DNA of 36,407 nucleotides from a virus: positions 1 through 36,407 of IMG/VR virus record IMGVR_UViG_3300021425_000090; one strand, 5' to 3'. How positions within the stretch are numbered: position 1 is the stretch's first letter; each line of letters begins with the position of its first letter. The notes below the pieces were generated by a model that worked only from the letters and a program-made list of their open reading frames with translations, made no database searches and had not been told where the DNA came from. This document shows positions 9,998 through 18,992 of the stretch, piece after piece. The position numbers were made by a program, and so were the translations under genes.

Positions 9998-10539
9998 AAT
10001 ACCTGACTTAATGCATATTTACCCAAACCACCCGCTGTTTTTATATATGCTGCGATCTGTGCGGAAGAACCTTCACTACGAGACCTAGCAGCACTTGTAA
10101 GCTCATTTCCAGCCTCTATTTCACCACCTCTTTTTATCTTAGCAACATCTCTTTCTACCTCTCCAATACTTTGAGTTCTAACTTGAGCTGGCGAACCACT
10201 ACCTGTATCAATTCCTCTAGCACCTGCATTAGCGTTAGCACTTCCAAGATCACGCAATAACTGTTTTCTAAGGAAATTAGATTTTTCAATAGCGTTTAAT
10301 TTTGCAACTTCTGCCCTAGATTCAAAACTCTTGGCTTCCATATCAAATTGAGATTTTTGAGCATTACCATACTGATATGATGCAAAGCCACCAAACCCCG
10401 TATTCAAAGCAGACGTAGTCTGTAATGTATTTGCAAGTTTAAATTCACCACCTGAACCAAACAACCCTGCTGAAGGCAACTCCGGTCCCATTGGACCAAC
10501 AGGAGAATTACCAGTAAATATTGGTGAAACACTATCCAT
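9994..10539 (-). CDS. Small internal virion core protein (T7 gp14-like position)
   Basis: 181 aa. A Gly/Pro-rich N-terminus is followed by an Ala-rich helical body (about residues 50-150) and the segment GARGIDTGSGSPAQV, a pattern (short Gly-rich turn then S-G-S-P) common in small internal virion proteins of podoviruses. In T7-like phages this protein inserts in the outer membrane as the first part of the ejection channel. TAATG overlap with tail tubular B upstream and ATGA overlap with the next core gene. Assignment rests on motif and gene order. Confidence 0.75.
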   Translation of the reverse strand: MDSVSPIFTGNSPVGPMGPELPSAGLFGSGGEFKLANTLQTTSALNTGFGGFASYQYGNAQKSQFDMEAKSFESRAEVAKLNAIEKSNFLRKQLLRDLGSANANAGARGIDTGSGSPAQVRTQSIGEVERDVAKIKRGGEIEAGNELTSAARSRSEGSSAQIAAYIKTAGGLGKYALSQVL

Positions 10540-12917
10540 TAAAAATTCACCTTCTTTGAAATTGCTAACAACGTCATAGGGTCAGGCTCTGTCTGTGTTA
10601 AAGATAATTGCCCAGTCTCGTCATAATCTGTAATTCCATCAACCCGCACCAACCCCGTAAAGTCTTCTAAAGCCTGATTGCCTCCTGAAGCCGTAAAATC
10701 AGGAACGTAAACCTCATCACCATTTAACTTAACACCGGAAGTATCTTTAAATCTAAGTGTTGCCGCAGATACACGCTTTTTCTTACCTACAAAATTTTGA
10801 GCTCTTACTGTTTTAGGATTTATCTCAACAGGCATGTCCTTTACTTTAGTTTGAACATTTAAGCCAAATTGAACTGTTGATACAGATGCCGGAGAAAATG
10901 AAATAGTGCCACTTGTAACAGTAACATCATCACGCTTTTCACCATCTACCCTTAACTTTACCGTTTCACCCTCAAGCCATGTAATGCCGGTTACGGAGCT
11001 AACAGCACCAGAATATATAAACGAAGAATCCATTAGATAATTTTCATCAAACTGTTCGAGCATATTTACTATAGTTCCATCTATAGTACGCCTAACAATT
11101 ACCCAGACACCATCCTCATCAACTGCAACACTTTTATAATCCCCATCCGTTTCAAAGCTTGTAAATCCTATTACTTTTTGTGACTTTAGAATTGACCCCA
11201 CCGCCATAGAACCATCAGAATTGACGATATATAATAATGTTGCGTCATTATCACTATTTGACTTATCTACAGCAATATCTACAGGATTATTAATTAAATG
11301 GCTTGATACCACCGTTAATTGTTCAGATGAATAAGCCTGCTGAACATCATCAAAAATGAACTCAATTAGTGCCTGACCACCTCTTTTAACATAAATCGTA
11401 CCACCATCTATTTCTACAGGACGCAAACCTGATTTAGAACCTTCCTGTGTTTGCCTTCTAATATCAATATTCGTGGGCGTAATAGCAGTCCCTGAAGATT
11501 GCAACGTTGCAAATTCACCACCGGATGTAAATATTTGTAATGCACGTTGAGAAAATAGATTCAGTATTTCATTAACCTGGTCCGTATCCAATGTAACATC
11601 AATAGCATCATCGTCATATATTTGACCAAGGTCAAAATCAAAGAACAATCCTACTTTAGATCCCCATAATGTTTGAGGTCTTGATTTGGAACCGCCAAAC
11701 CACAACCTTCCATCATGAAAAGTTACACTTTTTGGCCAACCTCTTGAAACACTCCATACATCTTCAAAACCACCCTCATAAACCCAAGCACCAGAGGTAA
11801 TTGCGGTAGTGGAATAAAAAGGAATCATCACAATAGCTTTAACCGTGGTAGAGGATAAATACTGAATTATTCTGGCACGACCACCACCACCATCTATTAT
11901 TTGCCCAACATCCACCGCATCAGAGGTAAAAACATTACCTGAAGTAGTTAAAGTAACCACCCCGTCAGTTGCCGAAGGTGTGACCGTACCCGCAGGATTT
12001 GAAGCCGTGGGCGTATAGTCATATTGTGGCATATTATCAAATTCAATCGGATTGAGCGACCATGAAGTATCACTACCCATCCTTAGTAATCTATGTGGAG
12101 GAATATCCTCATGTACGAAAATTGCCGTATCTGCACTTTGTGTCCAGTTTATTTCAGCTAACCTTGCACTTGTAAATTCAGGCGCAGGGATATTTACCTG
12201 AAAAGTATCTGCTGTATAGACAGCTATATTTTTATGAGTGAAAACTAAGTTATAAGTTTGTTCTTTATTATACTCAAAAGATACTTCTCGTGTTTCAGAT
12301 ATAGTGGCATTATTATCAAAGACATTCATTTCAGTTAATTGAATCTTGTTTGTAGCAAAATCCCCTGAGCCTTTCTTAACAAGGCGTAAATATCTATAAT
12401 CACCACCAATCGCTCTTCTGGTAGATGTGCCGGTGTCACCTACAGGAATTGATAGTGAATTAGGAAGCCACGTTGAAGGAGCGGCATCCGTAGCAACTTC
12501 TATAAAAATAGTCCCTGTTGTAGAAGCACCGGAATTTGTAAGTGCTATACTTACAATATCAACAAACAACATCGTTACATCAGACCCAAAGTCATACTCA
12601 GCAATCACATAAGGGTCTGTTGTTGACATATTTGTGGTAGTTAAAAATGTCGTAGTAGAATCATCATCATCAATATTTGCCGTAGTCCCACCATTAGGAG
12701 ATGAAATACTTGAAGGAGTTAACTTGTTGTATATATACCTCATAGGGGAATCTATAAATTTTCCACCGGCACGACGCTTAACACCACCTTGTGGAATAAC
12801 CACCACATTGGTCAATTCCTCACCACCTGCATAATACTGCTCAACATCAGACCTACCCAACATATCGGGGCCTAATTCACCTCTGGTAAAATTTGTCTGA
12901 AGAACACGAGTTGGCAT
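10539..12917 (-). CDS. Tail tubular protein B (nozzle) homologue
   Basis: 792 aa. The N-terminus carries the family hallmark TNFTRGELGPDMLGRSD followed by ..PQGGVKRRAGGKF, which is diagnostic of tail tubular B/nozzle proteins of podoviruses. The body is beta-rich with WSLNPIEF, FHDGRLWFGG and QRALQIFTSGGEF motifs typical of its propeller-like platform. It should form the hexameric tail nozzle below the gatekeeper ring and hold the fibres. Starts immediately after the tail tubular A gene and overlaps the next gene by one base. Confidence 0.9.
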   Translation of the reverse strand: MPTRVLQTNFTRGELGPDMLGRSDVEQYYAGGEELTNVVVIPQGGVKRRAGGKFIDSPMRYIYNKLTPSSISSPNGGTTANIDDDDSTTTFLTTTNMSTTDPYVIAEYDFGSDVTMLFVDIVSIALTNSGASTTGTIFIEVATDAAPSTWLPNSLSIPVGDTGTSTRRAIGGDYRYLRLVKKGSGDFATNKIQLTEMNVFDNNATISETREVSFEYNKEQTYNLVFTHKNIAVYTADTFQVNIPAPEFTSARLAEINWTQSADTAIFVHEDIPPHRLLRMGSDTSWSLNPIEFDNMPQYDYTPTASNPAGTVTPSATDGVVTLTTSGNVFTSDAVDVGQIIDGGGGRARIIQYLSSTTVKAIVMIPFYSTTAITSGAWVYEGGFEDVWSVSRGWPKSVTFHDGRLWFGGSKSRPQTLWGSKVGLFFDFDLGQIYDDDAIDVTLDTDQVNEILNLFSQRALQIFTSGGEFATLQSSGTAITPTNIDIRRQTQEGSKSGLRPVEIDGGTIYVKRGGQALIEFIFDDVQQAYSSEQLTVVSSHLINNPVDIAVDKSNSDNDATLLYIVNSDGSMAVGSILKSQKVIGFTSFETDGDYKSVAVDEDGVWVIVRRTIDGTIVNMLEQFDENYLMDSSFIYSGAVSSVTGITWLEGETVKLRVDGEKRDDVTVTSGTISFSPASVSTVQFGLNVQTKVKDMPVEINPKTVRAQNFVGKKKRVSAATLRFKDTSGVKLNGDEVYVPDFTASGGNQALEDFTGLVRVDGITDYDETGQLSLTQTEPDPMTLLAISKKVNF

Positions 12918-13526
12918 CTAACTGAACCTCGCTGCTAGTAGTGAAGGAGTAGCAAAAGGAACAACTGGCTGTTGGCGAGAGTCAATCGCTTTTACGATCT
13001 TATATAACCCACCTTCACCATTTTGATTAGGAGAACCAAACGCTTTATTACGATAAAACACCTCTTTCTTATCTTCTTCGGTAATCGGATAGGCTAATTC
13101 TGCACATAAAGCCGTTACCACAAATTCAGCATACCAATCAGGCCATAGATCTTCATCTATATTGTAGGTATAATCAATATACGCACTAGATTCATTAGTC
13201 AGGATGTTTGCACCCAACCTTTCATAACCCTTAGTAAGTGGTTTTGCTCCCGCATTTCCACTATTATAAAAATTAACCAACGTTAAAAGATCCGCAGGTG
13301 TAGGGTACGCATATTTCCACGCATTATCAGGTGCAGTAGTAGCCGTTAAACTGCCTGATTTCTTACGGGCAAATCTCCAATTATACATTGATAATAAAGA
13401 CGTTGCGAAACTAGGGTAGATAGCACCACATATTTTAGATTTATCGTTAGATGTAAAATCCGCTATTGCACTTACGCCCAAACGCAGTAATGACCTGTTT
13501 ACTATATTTATATCCGTAGTTGTCAT
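12918..13526 (-). CDS. Tail tubular protein A (gatekeeper) homologue
   Basis: 202 aa, the usual length for gp11-type head-to-tail adaptors. It begins ..INIVNRSLLRLGVSAI, continues with YNWRFARK (the conserved W-R-F-A signature) and YPTPADLLTL, and has DLWPDWYAEFVVTALCAELAYPIT towards the C-terminus, which is typical of the family. It connects portal to nozzle and closes the channel after packaging. Abuts tail tubular B without a gap. Confidence 0.9.
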   Translation of the reverse strand: MTTTDINIVNRSLLRLGVSAIADFTSNDKSKICGAIYPSFATSLLSMYNWRFARKKSGSLTATTAPDNAWKYAYPTPADLLTLVNFYNSGNAGAKPLTKGYERLGANILTNESSAYIDYTYNIDEDLWPDWYAEFVVTALCAELAYPITEEDKKEVFYRNKAFGSPNQNGEGGLYKIVKAIDSRQQPVVPFATPSLLAARFS

Positions 13527-13529
13527 ATC

Positions 13530-14120
13530 TTATCCCCATTTAGGTTTCCCGAATATTTCACTACTAAAACCACTCATAGAGCGAACCATTGAAAGATTTA
13601 CTGTGTTTGATATAGCTCGTAATGTTTCTTTATGGCTTTTGACCATCTCGTTATTATTAAAGCCAAAACGAGGACACCCCTCATCTTCAGTGGTTTCTTT
13701 GAAATAACCATCACCACCATTCATCGGACAGCCGATCATGATAATTTCAGAAAAACCCATTTGCCTTGCTATCTGCACAGCATCTCCGGCAGAAGTTGCA
13801 CCTATTTTTATTCCATCCCATCTATAATCAATCTGAGACTCTTCTTTTTGTTCCCTATAACCCTTACCTGTGTGAGTAGTAATTTCAGGGTTCAGAGATT
13901 TAGACTTAAACTCATCAAATTTTTCAGCATGGTACGAAACAAGAAAGTCAGCACGTACAAATGAAACAGCCTCATTTACTCCAATTACAAGAGCATCAGG
14001 GCGATGTTTGCGAGCTTCTTTATACTCATCAGGCAAGCAAGGGGCAGAACCGCATACAAATACAGTCTGCCCCAAATGTGAATTGCTATAATGCTTTCCT
14101 TGCGGAAATTCACTTGCCAT
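13530..14120 (-). CDS. MptE/DUF115-like protein inside the virion gene cluster
   Basis: 196 aa. Near residue 20, FVCGSAPCLPDEY looks like the nucleotide-binding loop (G-x-x-P-S/C-L) of 6-hydroxymethylpterin pyrophosphokinase-like (DUF115) proteins. It is followed by ALVIGVNEAV and later GATSAGDAVQIARQMGFSEIIMIGCPM, which keeps the S-A-G-x-A-V / M-I-G-C motif order of the family. Related proteins occur in podovirus structural clusters and in flagellin or sialic-acid modification loci, so a role in modifying surface glycans or virion proteins is plausible but not shown. It lies 3 bp from tail tubular A. No signal peptide. Confidence 0.6.
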   Translation of the reverse strand: MASEFPQGKHYSNSHLGQTVFVCGSAPCLPDEYKEARKHRPDALVIGVNEAVSFVRADFLVSYHAEKFDEFKSKSLNPEITTHTGKGYREQKEESQIDYRWDGIKIGATSAGDAVQIARQMGFSEIIMIGCPMNGGDGYFKETTEDEGCPRFGFNNNEMVKSHKETLRAISNTVNLSMVRSMSGFSSEIFGKPKWG

Positions 14121-14128
14121 AACCTTTC

Positions 14129-14428
14129 CTAATCACTATCTGTCACAGTGCCGGCAGTAACGTTAGTTACATCAACAACACCACCAGAATTAGCGTTAAC
14201 AAGGTGAGTACCATATGTAGAAGCCGCCTCGTTAGAAGCATCTAAATTAGTAACCACCACAACATTAATGATGTCGCCTATAGAAAGCTCCTTAGAAACA
14301 TCATTAAAATAACCAGCTGCATCTACCGCAGTATGTGCATCATCGGTCTTATAAGCCCAAACGGCTGGCACTTTCCCTCTACGAGATTGACCACCCACCG
14401 GACCAAAGTTTGCTCTTAAAAAAGACAT
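14129..14428 (-). CDS. Small head protein next to the capsid gene (possible decoration protein)
   Basis: 99 aa, neutral to acidic, beta-rich, Val/Asn/Asp-rich C-terminus (VVDVTNVTAGTVTDSD). The motif YKTDDAHTAVDAAGYF followed by LSIGDIINVVVV is shared by many small proteins coded just after phage capsid genes. Position suggests a capsid decoration or stabilising protein, or a small tip domain; function is not proven. A good AAGAGGAA site precedes the ATG, and a hairpin separates it from the capsid gene. Confidence 0.7.
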   Translation of the reverse strand: MSFLRANFGPVGGQSRRGKVPAVWAYKTDDAHTAVDAAGYFNDVSKELSIGDIINVVVVTNLDASNEAASTYGTHLVNANSGGVVDVTNVTAGTVTDSD

Positions 14429-14466
14429 TTGCTTGTTCCTCTTTTAAATTTAAAACAATGTCAACA

Positions 14467-14485
14467 AGCCTGATAATTTCAGGCT
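14467..14485 (-). terminator. Hairpin after the capsid gene (partial terminator or attenuator)
   Basis: On the minus strand the capsid stop is followed by a perfect 7-bp stem AGCCTGA / TCAGGCT with a 5-nt loop, then a broken T-rich stretch (TGTTGACATTGTTTT). Without a clean U-tract it probably only attenuates or stabilises the 3' end, which would let capsid message exceed that of downstream tail genes. Confidence 0.6.
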
Positions 14486-14493
14486 GCCAACTA

Positions 14494-15345
14494 CTAAACT
14501 ACAGCAGTGTTATTGCTTAATAGCTCGTATATACCTTCGTCATCAATACCAATCGCACCAGCAGAATAACGTCCATTGATTAACCAAGAAACTTTCTCAG
14601 GAACGTAATTGATCTCAGTATCAAACTGGTGACCAACCGCCAGACCAATAGCATCTTTATGGAATCCGAAGTTTTTCGTAACGTTGGAAGTGGTATCAAC
14701 ACCACCCTCATCACGATCTTCAATAAGTATGAATTTAAAACCTAAGAATGTATCAACATCACCATGCACAAGCGCTTTCACACTATTGTAATCAGAGCTT
14801 GTAACATTGGTTGAGCCTAACAATTGCTCCATTCCAATGGCATCATGAACAAAAGTTCTATCCTCCATAGGAACGCCCTTAGCATCCATTAGTCTTTTTA
14901 AACGCCTAAGCTTAGTTACAGTTACACCAGATGCAGTTGCACCGAAGTTTTCAATAACCTGAGTAGCATTTGCACCAGCGTCCAAAGCATCCAATAGTAA
15001 TTGCTCACCACGACGGGCAATTGCACCGGCTACAACTTTCACCAACTCATCACGCTCATCATATGAGATCTTCTCAAGATCAAATACGTCTGAATATTCA
15101 GGAGCGACCCAGTTAGTTAAGGTTGCAGTTGCACCGGAATTACCGACATTCATAGGCGTTACATCAGCTTGCGGAATATGCTCCGAAGCCATGCCTTTAC
15201 CCATTTTATGAAATTTATATGTAGACGCTTTCACGTCATTTTTAACACGCACACGCTCTAAGAGACCTCTTCCCTGTGATTGATACGCATGTTTTACGTC
15301 AGAGCTAAATTCAGCTATAAACGCACTAGATACACCGATAGACAT
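14494..15345 (-). CDS. Major capsid protein (Phage_capsid_2-like HK97 fold)
   Basis: 283 aa. The N-terminal FIAEFSSDVKHAYQSQGRGLL is the start pattern of this podovirus capsid family. Other supporting segments are WVAPEYSDVFDLEKISYDERDELV (spine helix entry) and FVHDAIGMEQLLG, plus a C-terminal WLINGRYSAGAIGIDDEGI. It follows the scaffold gene, separated by about 150 bp that holds a promoter-like sequence, and has an ACGGAG ribosome site. Expected to be the most abundant late protein. Confidence 0.9.
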   Translation of the reverse strand: MSIGVSSAFIAEFSSDVKHAYQSQGRGLLERVRVKNDVKASTYKFHKMGKGMASEHIPQADVTPMNVGNSGATATLTNWVAPEYSDVFDLEKISYDERDELVKVVAGAIARRGEQLLLDALDAGANATQVIENFGATASGVTVTKLRRLKRLMDAKGVPMEDRTFVHDAIGMEQLLGSTNVTSSDYNSVKALVHGDVDTFLGFKFILIEDRDEGGVDTTSNVTKNFGFHKDAIGLAVGHQFDTEINYVPEKVSWLINGRYSAGAIGIDDEGIYELLSNNTAVV

Positions 15346-15463
15346 CGCTTGTTCTCCGTATAAAGTTTGACCAAAAACCAGGGGGCCATTGACTTCATAC
15401 GGGATGCTAAAAGCAGGGAGCCGTAGTCGCAGGGTTGGGAGAGCCGTTTAACTCTCACCTATA

Positions 15464-15491
15464 ATTATAACAAAACCGTGAATCACGTGAA
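15464..15491 (-). promoter_or_regulatory. Sigma70-like promoter upstream of the capsid gene
   Basis: Read on the minus strand: TTCACG (15491-15486), a 16-bp spacer, and a consensus TATAAT (15469-15464), in the 151-bp gap between scaffold and capsid. The -35 overlaps the palindrome TCACGTGA (15483-15490). Downstream, a leader of about 110 nt contains a GAGAG/CTCTC hairpin (15439-15456). This would give extra, separate transcription of the capsid gene by host RNA polymerase. Confidence 0.55.
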
Positions 15492-15496
15492 GGCGG

Positions 15497-16366
15497 TTAT
15501 ATAAAGCCTCGTTTTTCAAGAGCGGCATAACCGTCAGAACGACGTTTTCTAAATTCAGGATCAGTTTTCATTCTAGGGTCTGCACCCATAGCGTCTAACT
15601 GTTCTTTGGTCAGCATACCTTCACCAAGCATTTCTTTAGTAGGGATTGATTCTCCCATCCCAAACTTACCCATCCTTGCAAGGTTTACTAATTTATCAAC
15701 GAACTGGACACCTTCAGCATTATAAACCGCATTCATATAAGCTTCTTTATCCTCATCATTCAAAGAACCGTTCTTATATGCAGCTGCAAAAGAGTGATTA
15801 AGGTTATCAAATATTTTCATACCCTCTTCGCCAAGCTTGGCTTTCTCACCCTCAACGAATTTTTTATCTTCTTCTGCTAACTGCTCCTCAGTTTTCGGAG
15901 GTTCACCCGGAGCAAGTAATTCTCCTTCCTTCAGCCCGGCAAGATAATCATTCATAACGCCTTTAAACTGTTCTTGCGACAATCCGTTTTTATGTGCCGC
16001 TGCTTTAAAAACATCTAATGCCGGATCATTTTCCTGAATTAGATCCTTAACTTCATCACCAAACTCTATTTGGTACTCATCAACGCTTTCAGGAGCTTTT
16101 TGACCACCTTTTGCAATAATATTTCTCAAATCCTGTGTACGCTTAGATTCCTTCTGATAAGCATCTATTAAAGCGGTTTTCTTTACATCATTGGCCTCAG
16201 AATCCCATAAATCTTCTGGAAATCCTTCCGGACGCTCAAACTTATTTTCCTGACCATCACCTTCAACCCGTTTATGTTCCACTACATTACGTGGGTCTTC
16301 AGCAGGTGCGTTTTGCTCGCCCTTATTTCCCAAATCAACATCAGATGCTAAACTTGCTTCAGTCAT
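15497..16366 (-). CDS. Capsid scaffold / assembly protein
   Basis: 289 aa, very acidic and helical, rich in Glu, Lys, Asp and Ala, directly upstream of the capsid gene and downstream of the portal. Contains GFPEDLWDSE near residue 48, a typical phage scaffold opening, and a basic C-terminal stretch (PEFRKRRSDGYAALEKRGF) suited to binding the capsid protein during assembly. Overlaps the preceding gene by 8 nt. Composition, length and position all agree with T7 gp9-like scaffolds. Confidence 0.85.
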   Translation of the reverse strand: MTEASLASDVDLGNKGEQNAPAEDPRNVVEHKRVEGDGQENKFERPEGFPEDLWDSEANDVKKTALIDAYQKESKRTQDLRNIIAKGGQKAPESVDEYQIEFGDEVKDLIQENDPALDVFKAAAHKNGLSQEQFKGVMNDYLAGLKEGELLAPGEPPKTEEQLAEEDKKFVEGEKAKLGEEGMKIFDNLNHSFAAAYKNGSLNDEDKEAYMNAVYNAEGVQFVDKLVNLARMGKFGMGESIPTKEMLGEGMLTKEQLDAMGADPRMKTDPEFRKRRSDGYAALEKRGFI

Positions 16367-16640
16367 TTTTCCTCACTATATTTACACGATTAATAATAAA
16401 TCGAAGGACATCGTTTTGACCTTCGTAGTAAAATCCCCATTCATGCCCTTTTTTCGGGTCCCATGTAGGACGGGTATGTAATTCTTTTTCAAGATCCGCT
16501 AAAACTTTCTGCCCCGCATCCGTTGCAAAACATTGAGCAAAATGTGCATATTTTGCCTGAGCTTGTTTTAATTGTTCTTTTGTTAGTTTAGCGAATTGTT
16601 CATTTTGCTTATCAATTCCCCATGGTGATTCCATTTTCAC
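16359..16640 (-). CDS. Bbp19-like conserved phage protein
   Basis: 93 aa, between portal and scaffold. The segment FAQCFATDAGQKVLADLEKE followed by RPTWDP and the C-terminal EGQNDVLRFIINRV match the small conserved podovirus protein first described as Bbp19 in the Bordetella phage BPP-1 group. Function unknown; constant linkage with the portal gene suggests a role in assembly. ATGA overlap with the portal gene. Confidence 0.75.
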   Translation of the reverse strand: MKMESPWGIDKQNEQFAKLTKEQLKQAQAKYAHFAQCFATDAGQKVLADLEKELHTRPTWDPKKGHEWGFYYEGQNDVLRFIINRVNIVRKND

Positions 16641-18214
16641 GCCTGAGCCTCCGGTTGTTGTTCCCCAAATAATTGCTGAAAGGTTGCCAATGCTCCGGGC
16701 AATTCTTTTTCATCTCTTACTAATTCTTTCGGCATACCTAATTTATTTGCTATCCACTCCGGTATTTTTTCAGCTTTATAAGCAACCAACGGTAAACGAG
16801 GATCTAAAGCTTGAGTCATTTGCACAGATTGAACCGTGCTTTGAACATCATCTAACGCCTGAGCCTTTGCCACAGGTGATAACATTTTAATTTTTGTGAA
16901 TGCTGCATTGTCAGTGATTTTCTTTTCTTCCTTATTACCACTTACAGGATTCTCAATAGCAATCTTAGGAATAGTAATATGACCTGTTTCTTCCAAAACC
17001 ATCAAACAAGTTCTAAACAGAGGAATTACATACTCATACATAATACGACCATAGGCAGTACCGTAATCAACCTGAAATTCTTTCACACGCTCAATTATCT
17101 CAGTCGGGGATCTAACAGCACCACCCTCATCAGGTAATTTATTAGCCATCAATAATTGTTTAATATTGGATTCCAACCCCTGAAAGAAAAACTCCTGATT
17201 CTGTGAATCTCCAACCCTCGGAAGTGCGGCAATAGATGGGGAGCTACCACCGCCTCCGTTGCTCTTGACTATAAGGAAACCACCGGGAGCAATCTCAGCA
17301 CTGCGAGTGTCTACAATTCCATCCTCTTCCATTGTATAACAACCAAACGCATTCATTTGAACCGTTGTGGCTGCCATTTGCTTTCCGTGATTTAACATCT
17401 TTAAATCAGGCAAAGCCTTCAATAACTGTCCTCTACCCTCTACTTCACCGGCTATTTTAGTCCACCGAACAATTATCCAAGGATTATATTTTGTAGTACG
17501 AGTTAAAAGCCTTTCTGATTCTTTATTGTGAAACCACAATACTTCATAATACCACTGATCGGTTTTTGAATCGAAATAAGTTACAGCGTCCAAAGTTATC
17601 TTATGATTAGGCTTCTCTTTGATAATTTTTGCCAAATTTGCAGGTATATTTATATCAGGCCATGTATCCTCAATTAATCTAGCTGCAATCTTGTTTTTAT
17701 AAAACACCCCACCGATAGTTCCAAAAACACCCTCTTCTAACCCTAAATGAGCGGTAGGCACTGCCTGAAAGTTCAAAGGATTATCAAATGTACCCTTGTT
17801 TAATAACAACGCCATCGTTCCAACAGCTAAATCATAATAAGCCTCAGCCGAAGCCGTACCAAAGTTAGAATTATTTAAATGAGTAAAAAATGTTTCAGTA
17901 GTTTTCTCAAGATCAACGTCTAATTTATGCTTTTGATCCTTATCTACAGCATCGCCTGATTCCAATTTAGCCCATCTGGTAAATAGCGGAGTAATAGACT
18001 TTTGCACATTATTCACAAAATCATCAACCGAGATCATACCCTCAGATGTATAAACCCCATCCATACGAGAATCACCGGCACTAGTTTCATTGTACAAATT
18101 ACGCTGAGGCATAGCTATTTCATACGCCCCTTGATTTAATCCCTGACGCTGCACTCTTAGCGTTTCAGCATCTTTAATTCTTTTTTTCAGGTTTTTCAGG
18201 CTTTCTTGTGGCAT
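16637..18214 (-). CDS. Portal protein (head-to-tail connector, T7 gp8-like)
   Basis: 525 aa, the usual length for podovirus connectors. N-terminal LKKRIKDAETLRVQRQGLNQGAYEIAMPQR then FVNNVQKSITPLFTRWAKLESG fits the Head-tail_con family; FGTASAEAYYDLAVGTMALLL and RSPTEIIERV (residues near 365-375) are conserved blocks of the same family. It forms the dodecameric ring at one capsid vertex where terminase docks and DNA passes. Begins one base after the glycosyltransferase gene ends, with the start near a short purine-rich site. Confidence 0.92.
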   Translation of the reverse strand: MPQESLKNLKKRIKDAETLRVQRQGLNQGAYEIAMPQRNLYNETSAGDSRMDGVYTSEGMISVDDFVNNVQKSITPLFTRWAKLESGDAVDKDQKHKLDVDLEKTTETFFTHLNNSNFGTASAEAYYDLAVGTMALLLNKGTFDNPLNFQAVPTAHLGLEEGVFGTIGGVFYKNKIAARLIEDTWPDINIPANLAKIIKEKPNHKITLDAVTYFDSKTDQWYYEVLWFHNKESERLLTRTTKYNPWIIVRWTKIAGEVEGRGQLLKALPDLKMLNHGKQMAATTVQMNAFGCYTMEEDGIVDTRSAEIAPGGFLIVKSNGGGGSSPSIAALPRVGDSQNQEFFFQGLESNIKQLLMANKLPDEGGAVRSPTEIIERVKEFQVDYGTAYGRIMYEYVIPLFRTCLMVLEETGHITIPKIAIENPVSGNKEEKKITDNAAFTKIKMLSPVAKAQALDDVQSTVQSVQMTQALDPRLPLVAYKAEKIPEWIANKLGMPKELVRDEKELPGALATFQQLFGEQQPEAQA

Positions 18215-18907
18215 CTAAATCCACTCCTTATTTATCCAATCTACATTTAATTCATGCATTTTTGGCTTTCCATGGAACAAGACTACCTTTGCATTTTTAG
18301 GAGGCGCTTCCTTGCCCATCAACCCAGAGAACTTATATGATAATATATCCGACTTATTGAATGTCTTTGCATCAGGCACCAGCTCAGAAATTAAATTCTG
18401 ATCTCCTCGTAAACGATTCATATCTTCACTTCTGAATTTGCCGTATATTTTTGACTGCTGACCGTGAACCCAATACATAACAGATGAATTAAACGGATCA
18501 TGCCAATCTTTCGCAATCCATAACTCATTACTCTTATTGTCCAACCCTTGATTAATATCCACATCACTTAGCTTATCAACAATAGGGATAGCTTTTTCAT
18601 CTTTAAGCTTATCTTTAATCAACTGGTCAAGACTGCCTGTAATAACAACATCCAAGTCCAGATATAAACACCTTTCGCCCTTTTCCACTGTCATTAGGTT
18701 TGATGCAAAAAGACCTATCTTACACCAAGAATCCGCTATGGGAACTGGTGCCATAATAGTATCTATACCCGGAACCTGAAATGCATTATCGGTCATACAC
18801 AAAAATCTATGTTTCTCTTCCAAATGACGGGAAACCATATTCTTTAACTTATAAACATAATCAGGTGTGTATTTTTGACCTACACGAACACATATAACGT
18901 TAAGCAT
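18215..18907 (-). CDS. Glycosyltransferase-like protein (GT-A fold, GT8-like)
   Basis: 230 aa. It begins with a beta-strand/loop LNVICVRVG, and has a clear DxD metal site in CLYLDLDVVITG (Asp84, Asp86), a later GDQNLI block near residue 170 and VVLFHGKPKMH near 209-217, the usual order in GT8-like nucleotide-sugar transferases. No signal peptide or membrane helix, so cytoplasmic. Possible substrates are virion proteins, host surface glycans or modified DNA; the sequence does not decide. Located between a structural protein gene and the portal, with short overlaps, so expressed late. Confidence 0.78.
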   Translation of the reverse strand: MLNVICVRVGQKYTPDYVYKLKNMVSRHLEEKHRFLCMTDNAFQVPGIDTIMAPVPIADSWCKIGLFASNLMTVEKGERCLYLDLDVVITGSLDQLIKDKLKDEKAIPIVDKLSDVDINQGLDNKSNELWIAKDWHDPFNSSVMYWVHGQQSKIYGKFRSEDMNRLRGDQNLISELVPDAKTFNKSDILSYKFSGLMGKEAPPKNAKVVLFHGKPKMHELNVDWINKEWI

Positions 18908-18992
18908 CTTCTTCCTCTTCTTCAGGCAATTCTAATGAGCCTTCTTGCTCCTTTGGATCATTACCCTTTTTAACTATTTTAAATTCACTCAT
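18900..18992 (-). CDS. 30-residue acidic peptide coupled to its neighbours
   Basis: ATG at 18992 to TAA at 18900, encoding a peptide that starts MSEFKIVKKGND and ends in a Glu/Asp run (PEEEEEDA). Its ATG overlaps the stop of the upstream structural gene as ATGA, and its stop overlaps the glycosyltransferase start by 8 nt, so it fills an otherwise empty gap and fits the operon's coupling pattern. A GAGGA site lies upstream. It may be a real small protein or serve mainly to keep ribosomes moving through to the next gene. Confidence 0.6.
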   Translation of the reverse strand: MSEFKIVKKGNDPKEQEGSLELPEEEEEDA

